A program made the position numbers and the translations under genes. Shown piece after piece: positions 32,775-39,340 of a DNA stretch of 44,790 bases. This stretch comes from BPGL01 sp035463115 (GTDB lineage Bacteria; Actinomycetota; UBA4738; HRBIN12). Location: assembly GCA_035463115.1 (NCBI GenBank), contig DATHTO010000034.1, positions 1-44,790 of the forward strand, read 5' to 3'. How positions within the stretch are numbered: position 1 is the first letter of the stretch; the number at the start of each line of letters is the position of its first letter. A model generated the notes under the pieces. It was not told the origin of the DNA. It was given only the letters and a program-made list of their open reading frames with translations, and did not search any database.

Positions 32775-33832
32775 CCGACCGCGCAGAGCGCACGGCCTAC
32801 GCGATGACGTGCCCGGTGCCGCTGCCGCCCGGCGAACGGATCGTGATGGGCCACGGCGCCGGCGGCAAGCTCACCCGGGAGCTGATCGCCGATCTGTTCG
32901 CGCCGACGCTTGGCGACCCCGAGCTCGCGCGGCTCGGCGACGCTGCGGTGCTCGAGCTCCCGTCGGGGGAGCGGCTCGCGTTCACGACCGACGCGTTCGT
33001 CGTGCAGCCGGCCTTCTTCCCGGGGTCGAACATCGGCGAGCTCGCGGTGAACGGCACCGTGAACGACCTCGCGATGATGGGCGCCGAGCCGCTCGCGCTG
33101 TCGGCGGCCCTGATCCTCGAGGAGGGGCTCGAGATGGCAGCCCTCGGCACGGTCGTCGCCTCGATCGCCGACGCGTGCGACGGCGCCGGCGTGCGCCTCG
33201 TGACCGGCGACACGAAGGTCGTCGAGCGCGGCGCCGCCGACGGGCTGTACGTGACGACGAGCGGGATCGGCATCGTGCCGGCCGGGGTCGACGTCGGGCC
33301 CGAGCGAGCGCGCCCCGGCGACGTCGTGATCGTGACCGCACCCGTCGGCACGCACGGCGTCGCCGTGATGAGCCGGCGCGCCGGCATCGCGTTCGAGGCC
33401 GACCTGGTGAGCGACACGGCGCCGCTCACGTCGCTGGTTCGGTCGATGCTCGCCGCAGGCGACGTGCATGTGTTGCGCGACGCAACGCGTGGCGGCGTGG
33501 CGAGCGTCCTGAACGAACTCGCCGAAGCGAGCGACGTCGCGATCCGCGTGGACGAGCAGGCGTTCCCGATCCTTCCGCCCGTGAAGGCGGCGTGCGAGAT
33601 GCTCGGGCTCGATCCGCTCTACGTCGCGAACGAAGGCGTCGCCGTCGCGATCGTGGGGCCTGGCGACGCGGACGCGGTTCTCGGCGCTGCCCTGGACGAC
33701 CCGCGCGGGCGCCGTGCGACGGTCGTCGGCGAGGTCGCGGAACCTCCCTCAGGGGTCACGCTCCGCACCGGGCTTGGCGCGAGCCGCCCCCTCCTGCTCC
33801 TGGCGGGCGACCAGCTCCCGCGCATCTGTTGA
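32771..33832 (+). CDS. hypE: hydrogenase maturation protein HypE
   Basis: A 353-residue PurM/SelD-like ATPase that dehydrates the thiocarboxamide on its last residue to a thiocyanate, the source of cyanide. It shows MGHGAGGKLTRELI, FTTDAFVVQPAFFPG, NGTVNDLAMMGA, VTGDTKVVE, RDATRGGVASVLNEL and ends in PRIC, with the catalytic C-terminal cysteine intact. It is the last gene of the operon; the next gene has its own promoter 6 nt before its start. hypA and hypB do not follow. Confidence 0.97.
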   Translation: MTDRAERTAYAMTCPVPLPPGERIVMGHGAGGKLTRELIADLFAPTLGDPELARLGDAAVLELPSGERLAFTTDAFVVQPAFFPGSNIGELAVNGTVNDLAMMGAEPLALSAALILEEGLEMAALGTVVASIADACDGAGVRLVTGDTKVVERGAADGLYVTTSGIGIVPAGVDVGPERARPGDVVIVTAPVGTHGVAVMSRRAGIAFEADLVSDTAPLTSLVRSMLAAGDVHVLRDATRGGVASVLNELAEASDVAIRVDEQAFPILPPVKAACEMLGLDPLYVANEGVAVAIVGPGDADAVLGAALDDPRGRRATVVGEVAEPPSGVTLRTGLGASRPLLLLAGDQLPRIC

Positions 33833-33844
33833 CGCCCGGGCCTC

Positions 33845-33850
33845 TACGCT
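33845..33850 (+). promoter_or_regulatory. -10 hexamer for the zincin gene
   Basis: TACGCT ends 6 nt before ATG 33857, placing the ATG at +1. It is identical in base sequence and spacing to the kimA signal. Confidence 0.6.
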
Positions 33851-33856
33851 GGGCGC

Positions 33857-34207
33857 ATGCCGATCACGCGTGAGCGCTTCGAAGAGCTCGTCGTCGAGGC
33901 GCTCGACGGTCTGCCCGACTGGGTCCGCGACGCCATGGACAACGTCGAGGTGATGGTGGAGGACCTTCCGCCGGTCGACCAGCGGAACCTCCTCGGTCTC
34001 TATCACGGCGTGCCGCTCACCGAACGGGGGTCGAGCTACACCTGGGTCGCACCCGACACGATCACGCTGTTCCGCGCGACGATCATGGGCGTCGCCGGGC
34101 ACGACGAGGAACGCGTCCGCGAGCAGGTGAGGCGCACGGTGATCCACGAGATCGCGCATCACTTCGGGATCAGCGACGAGCGGCTCCACGAGCTCGACGC
34201 CTACTAG
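33857..34207 (+). CDS. small zincin-like metallopeptidase family protein
   Basis: A 116-residue protein of the small zincin (Pfam Zincin_1-like) family. The HExxH motif is in VIHEIAHHFGISDERLHEL near the C-terminus, with the following conserved Asp-Glu pair. The N-terminal FEELVVEALDGLPDWV and NVEVMVED are typical of the family. Function is unknown in most bacteria; the active site suggests a zinc peptidase. It starts at a leaderless promoter and is followed by tadA after 14 bp. Confidence 0.88.
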   Translation: MPITRERFEELVVEALDGLPDWVRDAMDNVEVMVEDLPPVDQRNLLGLYHGVPLTERGSSYTWVAPDTITLFRATIMGVAGHDEERVREQVRRTVIHEIAHHFGISDERLHELDAY

Positions 34208-34221
34208 AGGGGATCGACGCG

Positions 34222-34725
34222 TTGGACGCCGGAGCGGGCACCGCCCCGATCGACCGGGGGACCGACGAGCGCTGGATGCGCGACGCGCTCGACCTGGCTC
34301 GCGGCTGCGTCGCACACGATGACGTGCCGATCGGATGCGTGGTCGTCCGCGGTGGCGCGGTCGTCTCGGCCGCCGGCAACGAGCGGGAGCTCCGGAACGA
34401 TCCCACGGCGCACGCCGAGGTGCTCGCGTTGCGCGCGGCCGCCGAGCGCGCCGGAAGCTGGCGTCTCGACGGGCACACGCTCTACGTGACGCTCGAGCCG
34501 TGCGCGATGTGCGCCGGCGCGATCGTCCTCGCCCGCGTCGATCGCGTCGTCGTGGGGGCGATGGATCCGAAGGCCGGGTTCGCCGGCTCGCTCGGGAACC
34601 TGCTGCAAGACGCTCGTCTCAACCATCGTGCGCGCCTCACGACCGGCGTGCTCGCAGAGGCGTGCGGCGACGTCCTCCGGGCGTTCTTCCGGGAGCGGAG
34701 GGGCGTCAGCGGTCCGTCTGGCTGA
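34222..34725 (+). CDS. tadA: tRNA adenosine(34) deaminase TadA
   Basis: A 167-residue zinc deaminase that converts A34 to inosine in tRNA-Arg(ACG), the tRNA encoded at 442-514. The zinc site is in PTAHAEVLAL (His and catalytic Glu) and LEPCAMCAGAI (two Cys). Nearby family residues are DVPIGCVVV, GMDPKAGFAGS-like (here GAMDPKAGFAGS) and LLQD. TTG at 34222 is chosen because AGAGGGG lies upstream; ATG 34276 would give a shorter but still complete domain. It lies 14 bp after the zincin gene, converging with the cyclic-nucleotide-binding protein. Confidence 0.94.
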   Translation: MDAGAGTAPIDRGTDERWMRDALDLARGCVAHDDVPIGCVVVRGGAVVSAAGNERELRNDPTAHAEVLALRAAAERAGSWRLDGHTLYVTLEPCAMCAGAIVLARVDRVVVGAMDPKAGFAGSLGNLLQDARLNHRARLTTGVLAEACGDVLRAFFRERRGVSGPSG

Positions 34726-35122
34726 GCCGATCGCGGATCGCGGCGCGGATGCGCTGCTCCACGACCGGGAGCTCGTCGCACATCTCCCGGAAGTCGCGCT
34801 CGTGCATCACGGCCGCGCGGACCGACGACACGGCGACGACCGTCGCCGTCCGGCGGAGCCCTTCGATGATCGCGATCTCGCCGAGGAAGTCGCCGCGGCC
34901 CAGCGACGCCACAGGCGTGTCCTCGTGCATGACGTCGACGTTCCCATCGAGGATCACGAAGAACTCGTGCGGGAACCGGCCCTCGTCGAGGAGGTGCGCG
35001 CCCTCCGGAACCTCGACCTCGTCGGCCCAGCCGGCGATCCGTTCCAGCTCGTGGTTCGACAGCTCGCGGAACAGCGGCACGTCACGCAGTCGGTGGGCGT
35101 CCATCGAGCGGCATCCTGGCAC
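34706..35122 (-). CDS. stand-alone cyclic-nucleotide-binding domain protein
   Basis: A 138-residue protein made of one Crp-type nucleotide-binding domain with no DNA-binding helix-turn-helix. LRDVPLFRELSNHELERIA begins the domain. The phosphate-binding cassette is GRGDFLGEIAIIEGLRRTATV, close to the canonical GxxFGE...RxA, with both Glu and Arg kept, so it may bind cAMP or a similar ligand. It probably acts by contact with a partner. The start may instead be the ATG at 35104. Its end overlaps tadA by about 20 bp in the convergent orientation. Confidence 0.85.
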   Translation of the reverse strand: MPGCRSMDAHRLRDVPLFRELSNHELERIAGWADEVEVPEGAHLLDEGRFPHEFFVILDGNVDVMHEDTPVASLGRGDFLGEIAIIEGLRRTATVVAVSSVRAAVMHERDFREMCDELPVVEQRIRAAIRDRLSQTDR

Positions 35123-35188
35123 GGCCGTGGCGGCGACGCCACCGACCCAGCGTGGCTGACGCCCGTCGGCCCTGCACAGGGCGCTTGC

Positions 35189-35194
35189 TAGACT
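35189..35194 (+). promoter_or_regulatory. -10 hexamer of tRNA-Ser(CGA) promoter
   Basis: TAGACT in the context TTGCTAGACTCGG ends 7 nt before the tRNA. The ten bases TTGCTAGACT are identical to those before tRNA-Arg. Confidence 0.65.
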
Positions 35195-35201
35195 CGGCGA
35201 C

Positions 35202-35291
35202 GGAGGCGTGCCGGAGCGGCCGAACGGGACCGCCTCGAAAGCGGTTAGGGGTCTAAACCGCCCCTCGCGTGTTCAAATCACGCCGCCTCCG
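35202..35291 (+). tRNA. tRNA-Ser (anticodon CGA)
   Basis: A class II tRNA of 90 nt. The acceptor is GGAGGCG/CGCCTCC. The anticodon stem ACCGC/GCGGT has loop CTCGAAA (anticodon CGA). There is a long variable arm (TAGGGGTCTAAACCGCCCCT) and T-loop TTCAAAT. It reads UCG codons. CCA is not encoded. Its last 14 nt overlap, antisense, the end of the membrane protein gene at 35278. Confidence 0.93.
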
Positions 35292-36051
35292 CTGACACGG
35301 GCGGGCCCGAACGCGGGCCCGCCTTCGCGTTGTGGGGGCTCGCCGTCGGCCGGGCGCGCTCTGTCTCCGAGATGGGTGGCATCTCCACGCCTCTTCGGAT
35401 CATGACGCCGTGCAACACGACGTGCGCGACCACCGGGGCCAGGACGTTGCTCGTCAGCAGGAACGCCGCGGCTTGGAGTCCGCACGCGGCGAGCGCGCCC
35501 ACCAGCTTCGTCCGGGCACCCGGCGACCGGAACTCCCGGTAGCCGAGGTGGTGGACGAGGATCACGGCGAGCGCAGCCCCGATCGCGACCGCGCCGGCGG
35601 CGATCCGACCCCACGCCGTGGACGTCCACCCGGCCGCGTCGGCCGCGTGCCACGCGATCAATGTCGGCAGCGATGCGAGCAGGATGCCTTCGGCGGCGCC
35701 GTACACCACCCCTTCCCACACCGCCTGCCGCGCCAGCGCCAACCCCGAGGCGCGGTTCCCACCAGCGAGACGTCGAGCGGCGGGCAGCATCACGAGGCCG
35801 ACGATCGCGCCGACCGCGACGGCGAGAACCCAGCGGTCCTGGACCAGGGACCGTCCCGGCGTGTCGGACCACGCGAGGTAGCCCACGGACGCGGCAGCGA
35901 CGGTGATGCCGAGCACCCCGATGTACGGCCCGCGGCGCACGTGCCCGAGGTCGGTGAACGACCACGAGACGAGGAACGCGATGAGGGCGACGGCCGTGAG
36001 GGCGGTGATCGCCTCCGGCCATCCGAACGACGGATCCATCGGAACCGGCAT
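35278..36051 (-). CDS. polytopic membrane protein, weakly CPBP-like
   Basis: A 257-residue protein with about seven hydrophobic helices. VYGAAEGILLASLPTL and VLAPVVAHVVLHGVMIRRG vaguely recall the Glu- and His-bearing motifs of CPBP intramembrane proteases, but the EExxxR motif is not complete, so no function is assigned. GAGAGGAGG upstream supports ATG 36051. The last codons run over the tRNA-Ser terminator, and the stop lies inside the 3' end of that tRNA on the other strand. Confidence 0.65.
   Translation of the reverse strand: MPVPMDPSFGWPEAITALTAVALIAFLVSWSFTDLGHVRRGPYIGVLGITVAAASVGYLAWSDTPGRSLVQDRWVLAVAVGAIVGLVMLPAARRLAGGNRASGLALARQAVWEGVVYGAAEGILLASLPTLIAWHAADAAGWTSTAWGRIAAGAVAIGAALAVILVHHLGYREFRSPGARTKLVGALAACGLQAAAFLLTSNVLAPVVAHVVLHGVMIRRGVEMPPISETERARPTASPHNAKAGPRSGPPVSAEAA
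35300..35323 (+). terminator. terminator of tRNA-Ser(CGA)
   Basis: A perfect 9-bp stem GGCGGGCCC/GGGCCCGCC with loop GAACGC, followed by TTCGCGTTGT, lies 8 nt after the tRNA. It also lies inside the coding end of the opposite membrane-protein gene. Confidence 0.75.
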
Positions 36052-36195
36052 ATGAGCCTCCTCTCGGTTCCCATGCTCCTCCCACAGCCGTTCCTCGCCC
36101 CCTGCCGGTCGCCCCGTCCGACGGAGGCCCCACGGGATCGGGAGGAGGATCGCCGGGTCAAGGCGGTGGCCCGACGTGTCGTAGGAGTCGGAGTG

Positions 36196-36780
36196 ATGGC
36201 TGGTCCGCATCGGACGTCGGGGCGTTCCGTGCTCGGGATCGTGACCGCAGGTGCCCTGGTCCTGGCGTGCTCGGCTCCCGCCTTCGCCGGCGTGCCACGC
36301 GGGCGGTTCGGCATCGGCGACTCCATCATGCTGTCGGCCTCGAGCGAGCTCGCCGACTACGGCTTCGGGACGAACGCAGAGGTCGGTCGTCGCTTCGACG
36401 TCGGCGTCCGGATCGTTCGTCGCCTGGCGACGCACGCGAAGCTCCCACGGAACGTCGTCGTCCACCTCGGAACGAACGGCCCCGTCGATCCCGACGATTG
36501 CGCGGCGCTGATCGGCCTCGCGCCGAAGCGGCAGATCTATCTCGTGAACGTCCGCGTCCCGCGCGACTGGCAGGACGACGTGAACGCGACGCTGCGCGCG
36601 TGCGCGCGTCCGTACGAGCGCGTGCACCACCTGAACTGGTGGAAGAAGAGCGGCCCTCACCTCGACGAGTGGCTCGCGAAGGACGGCTTCCACCTGACCG
36701 CCGAAGGCCGGGCCGGCTACGCCGCGTGGATCGACGAGCGGGTGGACCGCGTGGTCAGGGCGCTGCGGACCGGTCGGTAG
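36196..36780 (+). CDS. secreted SGNH-fold hydrolase
   Basis: A 194-residue protein. The signal peptide SVLGIVTAGALVLACSAPAFA is followed by the SGNH blocks: GDSIMLS (nucleophile Ser), HLGTNG (Asn block) and DGFHLTAEG (Asp and His). It resembles the SGNH domain found at the end of acyltransferase-3 (OafA-like) proteins, here alone, so it may add or remove acetyl groups on cell-wall sugars; this is an inference. I chose ATG 36196 because AGGAG lies upstream. Its TAG stop is also the first half of the tRNA-Ser(GGA) -10 hexamer. Confidence 0.8.
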   Translation: MAGPHRTSGRSVLGIVTAGALVLACSAPAFAGVPRGRFGIGDSIMLSASSELADYGFGTNAEVGRRFDVGVRIVRRLATHAKLPRNVVVHLGTNGPVDPDDCAALIGLAPKRQIYLVNVRVPRDWQDDVNATLRACARPYERVHHLNWWKKSGPHLDEWLAKDGFHLTAEGRAGYAAWIDERVDRVVRALRTGR

Positions 36781-36783
36781 ACT
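36778..36783 (+). promoter_or_regulatory. -10 hexamer of tRNA-Ser(GGA), overlapping a stop codon
   Basis: TAGACT ends 7 nt before the tRNA. Bases 36778-36780 are the stop codon of the SGNH hydrolase gene. Confidence 0.6.
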
Positions 36784-36790
36784 CGACGGC

Positions 36791-36877
36791 GGTGGCCTGC
36801 CCGAGCGGACGAAGGGGCACGCCTGGAGAGCGTGTAGGCGGGCAACCGCCTCGCGGGTTCGAATCCCGCGGCCACCG
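36791..36877 (+). tRNA. tRNA-Ser (anticodon GGA)
   Basis: A class II tRNA of 87 nt. The acceptor is GGTGGCC/GGCCACC. The anticodon stem CACGC/GCGTG has loop CTGGAGA (anticodon GGA). The variable arm is long, and the T-stem GCGGG/CCCGC has loop TTCGAAT. It reads UCC and UCU codons. CCA is not encoded. The convergent GNAT gene ends 11 bp later. Confidence 0.94.
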
Positions 36878-36888
36878 CCGAGGTCGTC

Positions 36889-37809
36889 TCAGTCCAGCTG
36901 CTTGACCCAGCGGGTGTAGCTGCGATCGACGCGCATGCCGACGTGCTCGTAGAGCGTGAGCGCGCCCGTGCGCGAATCCGTCGCGAGCCCGGCCTGCGTC
37001 CATCCCATCGCTCGGAACCGCCGGAAGCTCTCCTCCAGCAGGGCCCGCCCCAGCCCGCGACCGCGGTACCCGCGGGCGACCGCGAGCTGCTGGACCCAGC
37101 CTTCGTTCGACGCGTCCGAGGAGTAGTCCATCCCGACGGCGACGCCGACGATCCGCTCGCCGTCGACGACGATCGGGGTCGTGTCGGGCCGGACCGCATC
37201 GTGGTCGGCGATCGTCGCCTTCCAGTCCTCGAACGGCGTCTCCTCGTCACGACCGGGCCATTCCGAGAAGGCGTCTTCGATCACGCGCCAGATCGCGCGG
37301 TCGTCCTCGCCCGGACGCCAATCACGGATCGCGAGGCCGTCCGGGAGCTCCGGCGCGGCGACGTCGCGGTCGAGGTCGATCCGGAGGATCCACGACACGT
37401 GTCCGACCTCGTACCCGTTCTCGACGAGGATCGCCCGAGCGGTCGCATGCGCGTCGCTCACGATCTGCCCGATCGCGTCGCGTCCGTCCCGTCGAGCGAC
37501 GTCCCACGTCCACCGCATCAGCGCCGTTCCGACGCCGTGACCGCGCTCGGTCGGATGGACCTCCACCTCGGCGCGGCCCCGGTAGACCTCGGCGAACGCG
37601 ACGAGGTGCCCGTCCCGCTCGACGCCCACCGACATCGTCGCCTGGTCGAAGTTCGGCCGCTCCCAGTCGACGCGGACGTCGCTGACGTCGATCTCGACGC
37701 TGCCGTCGACGTCGAGTTCCGTCGCGGCGACGAGATCCGTGACCGCCTGCGCGTCGTCAGGGGTCAGCGTCCGCGGGCGGTATCCGTGGGGCACGGCGGG
37801 GTCGGGCAT
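36889..37809 (-). CDS. double-GNAT acetyltransferase, mycothiol-synthase-like
   Basis: A 306-residue protein with two GNAT domains. In the N-terminal one the acetyl-CoA loop is HPTERGHGVGTALM (about 88-101). In the C-terminal one it is VARGYRGRGLGRALLEES (about 245-262), followed by LYEHVGMRVDRSYTRW. Length, two-domain layout and the end of the protein resemble MshD, the last enzyme of mycothiol synthesis, but general tandem-GNAT proteins look alike, and no other msh gene is nearby. It converges on tRNA-Ser(GGA). Confidence 0.75.
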   Translation of the reverse strand: MPDPAVPHGYRPRTLTPDDAQAVTDLVAATELDVDGSVEIDVSDVRVDWERPNFDQATMSVGVERDGHLVAFAEVYRGRAEVEVHPTERGHGVGTALMRWTWDVARRDGRDAIGQIVSDAHATARAILVENGYEVGHVSWILRIDLDRDVAAPELPDGLAIRDWRPGEDDRAIWRVIEDAFSEWPGRDEETPFEDWKATIADHDAVRPDTTPIVVDGERIVGVAVGMDYSSDASNEGWVQQLAVARGYRGRGLGRALLEESFRRFRAMGWTQAGLATDSRTGALTLYEHVGMRVDRSYTRWVKQLD

Positions 37810-37870
37810 CGCGGCGCTCCGGTGGTCGGCGGGTGTGGGTTGCGGCGTTCGGTCGGGGCGTCCGCCGGCG

Positions 37871-38569
37871 TCAGGCGGGCGTCCAGCCGGGACAGCGTAC
37901 CGGCGCCACGGGACCGGGAAGCGGCTCCTGCGACGCCAGGCGCGACCGCACGTCGTCGAAGCTCGCCCAGGGCGCGAACGGAACGCCGTCCCGCTCGCAC
38001 GTCATCGCGAGGTGACCCTTCGCGAAGACGAGGTCGGCGTACAGCGCCCCGTAGCGGTCGGTCGAGCCGTCGCCGACGAACGCGACCGGCCCCAGCGCGT
38101 CACGCGCCGTCACCACCGCCTGCATCTTGCACGTGCCGCATCCGACGCACGACGGGTGACCGTTCCCGAAGGCGAGGCCGGCACGGTCGCCGTCGCGCCC
38201 CCACGTGTTCGTGATCACGTCGACGCCGTCGATGCCGTGCTTTCGCAGCAGCGGGGCGATGAAGAACCCGAACCCGTCCGACACGATCGTGACGGGCACG
38301 CCGGAGTCGGAACACCACTCCACGAAGGGACGGAAGGTCGGATCCATCGGACAGTGCTCGAGGGCGTACGTCAGCAGGGTGCGGTCGTCGCCGCGGATCA
38401 TCGCGGCCTGTCCGACGATCCCTTCACGGAGCCCGATGCGCCCGGCGTCGATCTCGTCGTCGTAGCGCGCCCAGCCGTCCTCGCCGAACGCGGTGAGAAG
38501 GTCGAAGGTCACGTCGTGCGCACACGCGGTTCCGTCGAAGTCGATGAGCACCGCAGCAACGGGAAGCAC
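37871..38569 (-). CDS. HAD-family phosphatase, MtnX-like
   Basis: A 232-residue HAD phosphatase. Motif I is IDFDGTAC (Asp10 and Asp12), motif II is VSDGFGF, and motif IV is GDGSTD. A cysteine-rich insert, SCVGCGTCK, resembles the Cys-rich stretch of MtnX, the methionine-salvage phosphatase, as I recall it. No other methionine-salvage gene is present, so the substrate stays open. The GTG start is supported by a TAGCCT -10 hexamer 7 nt upstream. Confidence 0.78.
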   Translation of the reverse strand: MLPVAAVLIDFDGTACAHDVTFDLLTAFGEDGWARYDDEIDAGRIGLREGIVGQAAMIRGDDRTLLTYALEHCPMDPTFRPFVEWCSDSGVPVTIVSDGFGFFIAPLLRKHGIDGVDVITNTWGRDGDRAGLAFGNGHPSCVGCGTCKMQAVVTARDALGPVAFVGDGSTDRYGALYADLVFAKGHLAMTCERDGVPFAPWASFDDVRSRLASQEPLPGPVAPVRCPGWTPA

Positions 38570-38576
38570 GCGATGC

Positions 38577-38582
38577 AGGCTA
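38577..38582 (-). promoter_or_regulatory. -10 hexamer for the MtnX-like phosphatase
   Basis: TAGCCT on the minus strand ends 7 nt before GTG 38569. It lies just beyond the 3' end of the zinc-ribbon gene upstream. Confidence 0.5.
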
Positions 38583-38599
38583 CCGACGGCAGCGAGCTC

Positions 38600-38908
38600 T
38601 CACCCGCCGCCGGTGTCGTCGACGTTCCGCCGGTCGTGCGCACCCCACACGTCGTCCCACTGCGTCCCGGTTCCCGAGGCTTCCGAAGGGCTCGTCGACG
38701 CGGGGGCCCCGGGGACGCGCATCTCCACGGTCCCACACGTGCGGCACACCAGGATCTCGAGCCGCAGCACGTCCTCGGAGACCTCTGCCCAGTTGCCGAT
38801 GAGGAACTGCCAGCCACCGCTCATGCCTCCGACGCGGATGTCGGAGATCCCCATCGAGCGCAGCTCCCCCTGACACCGGAGGCATGCGAACGTGGTCTCG
38901 ACGGCCAT
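38600..38908 (-). CDS. small zinc-ribbon protein
   Basis: A 102-residue protein with two CxxC knuckles, CLRC (about residues 9-12) and CRTC (about 55-58), that can bind one zinc ion, with a GGWQFLIGNWAEVSEDVLRLEI strand region between them and a Ser/Gly-rich, disordered tail. I recognise no named family. AAGGAGGA lies upstream of the ATG. The role is unknown; zinc ribbons of this kind often mediate protein or nucleic-acid contact. Confidence 0.7.
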   Translation of the reverse strand: MAVETTFACLRCQGELRSMGISDIRVGGMSGGWQFLIGNWAEVSEDVLRLEILVCRTCGTVEMRVPGAPASTSPSEASGTGTQWDDVWGAHDRRNVDDTGGG

Positions 38909-39029
38909 GGGTCCTCCTTCGTCGGATACGCCCTGCAGTCTCGCCCCTCGGCCGAACCCGCGTTGGCGCGATCTGCGTCGGACGTGTCTCGGCCGACAGC
39001 GGGCGAGCCGGCGTGTCTCGGGGTCGCGG

Positions 39030-39035
39030 TAGACT
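39030..39035 (+). promoter_or_regulatory. -10 hexamer of the SRP RNA promoter
   Basis: TAGACTCG, the same octamer that precedes both tRNA-Ser genes. The expected RNA 5' end is near 39042. Confidence 0.6.
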
Positions 39036-39041
39036 CGCTCC

Positions 39042-39275
39042 TGGCCGTGCTAGGCGGGGAGCTAGCGGTGCCCTGTACCCGAGATCCGCTTCATGCGGGG
39101 CTGAATCCCCGCCCGAGGCCCTCGAGGTCCGAGGCCGCCCGCGGTGCGGGGCGTCGAAGGTCGGGTCCCACGCGACGTTGGGCCGCGAACCGGGTCAGGG
39201 CGGGAACGCAGCAGCCCTAAGCGGTTCCCGGCGGGTGCCGTGGGTTCGCCTGGCTGGAGCCTGCCGCGCCCGGTA
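39042..39275 (+). ncRNA. ffs: signal recognition particle RNA, large (Alu-bearing) form
   Basis: The 5' Alu-domain signature GGGGAGCTAGCGGTGCCCTG is followed about 130 nt later by the universally conserved apical hairpin: GGTCAGG (SRP54-binding side) and GGAACGCAGCAGCCCTAA (tetraloop and asymmetric loop). This is the 260-nt-class RNA of Gram-positive bacteria, which targets nascent membrane proteins with Ffh. The ends are estimated from the promoter and the fading of pairing. dnaX follows, a common bacterial order. About 65 bases between the RNA and dnaX show nothing else. Confidence 0.9.
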
Positions 39276-39340
39276 GCGCTCGAGTCTCGTGCGGTCGAAG
39301 GCGGGTGCACGGTCACTATCCGTTCCGAGAGGCCGTTTCG

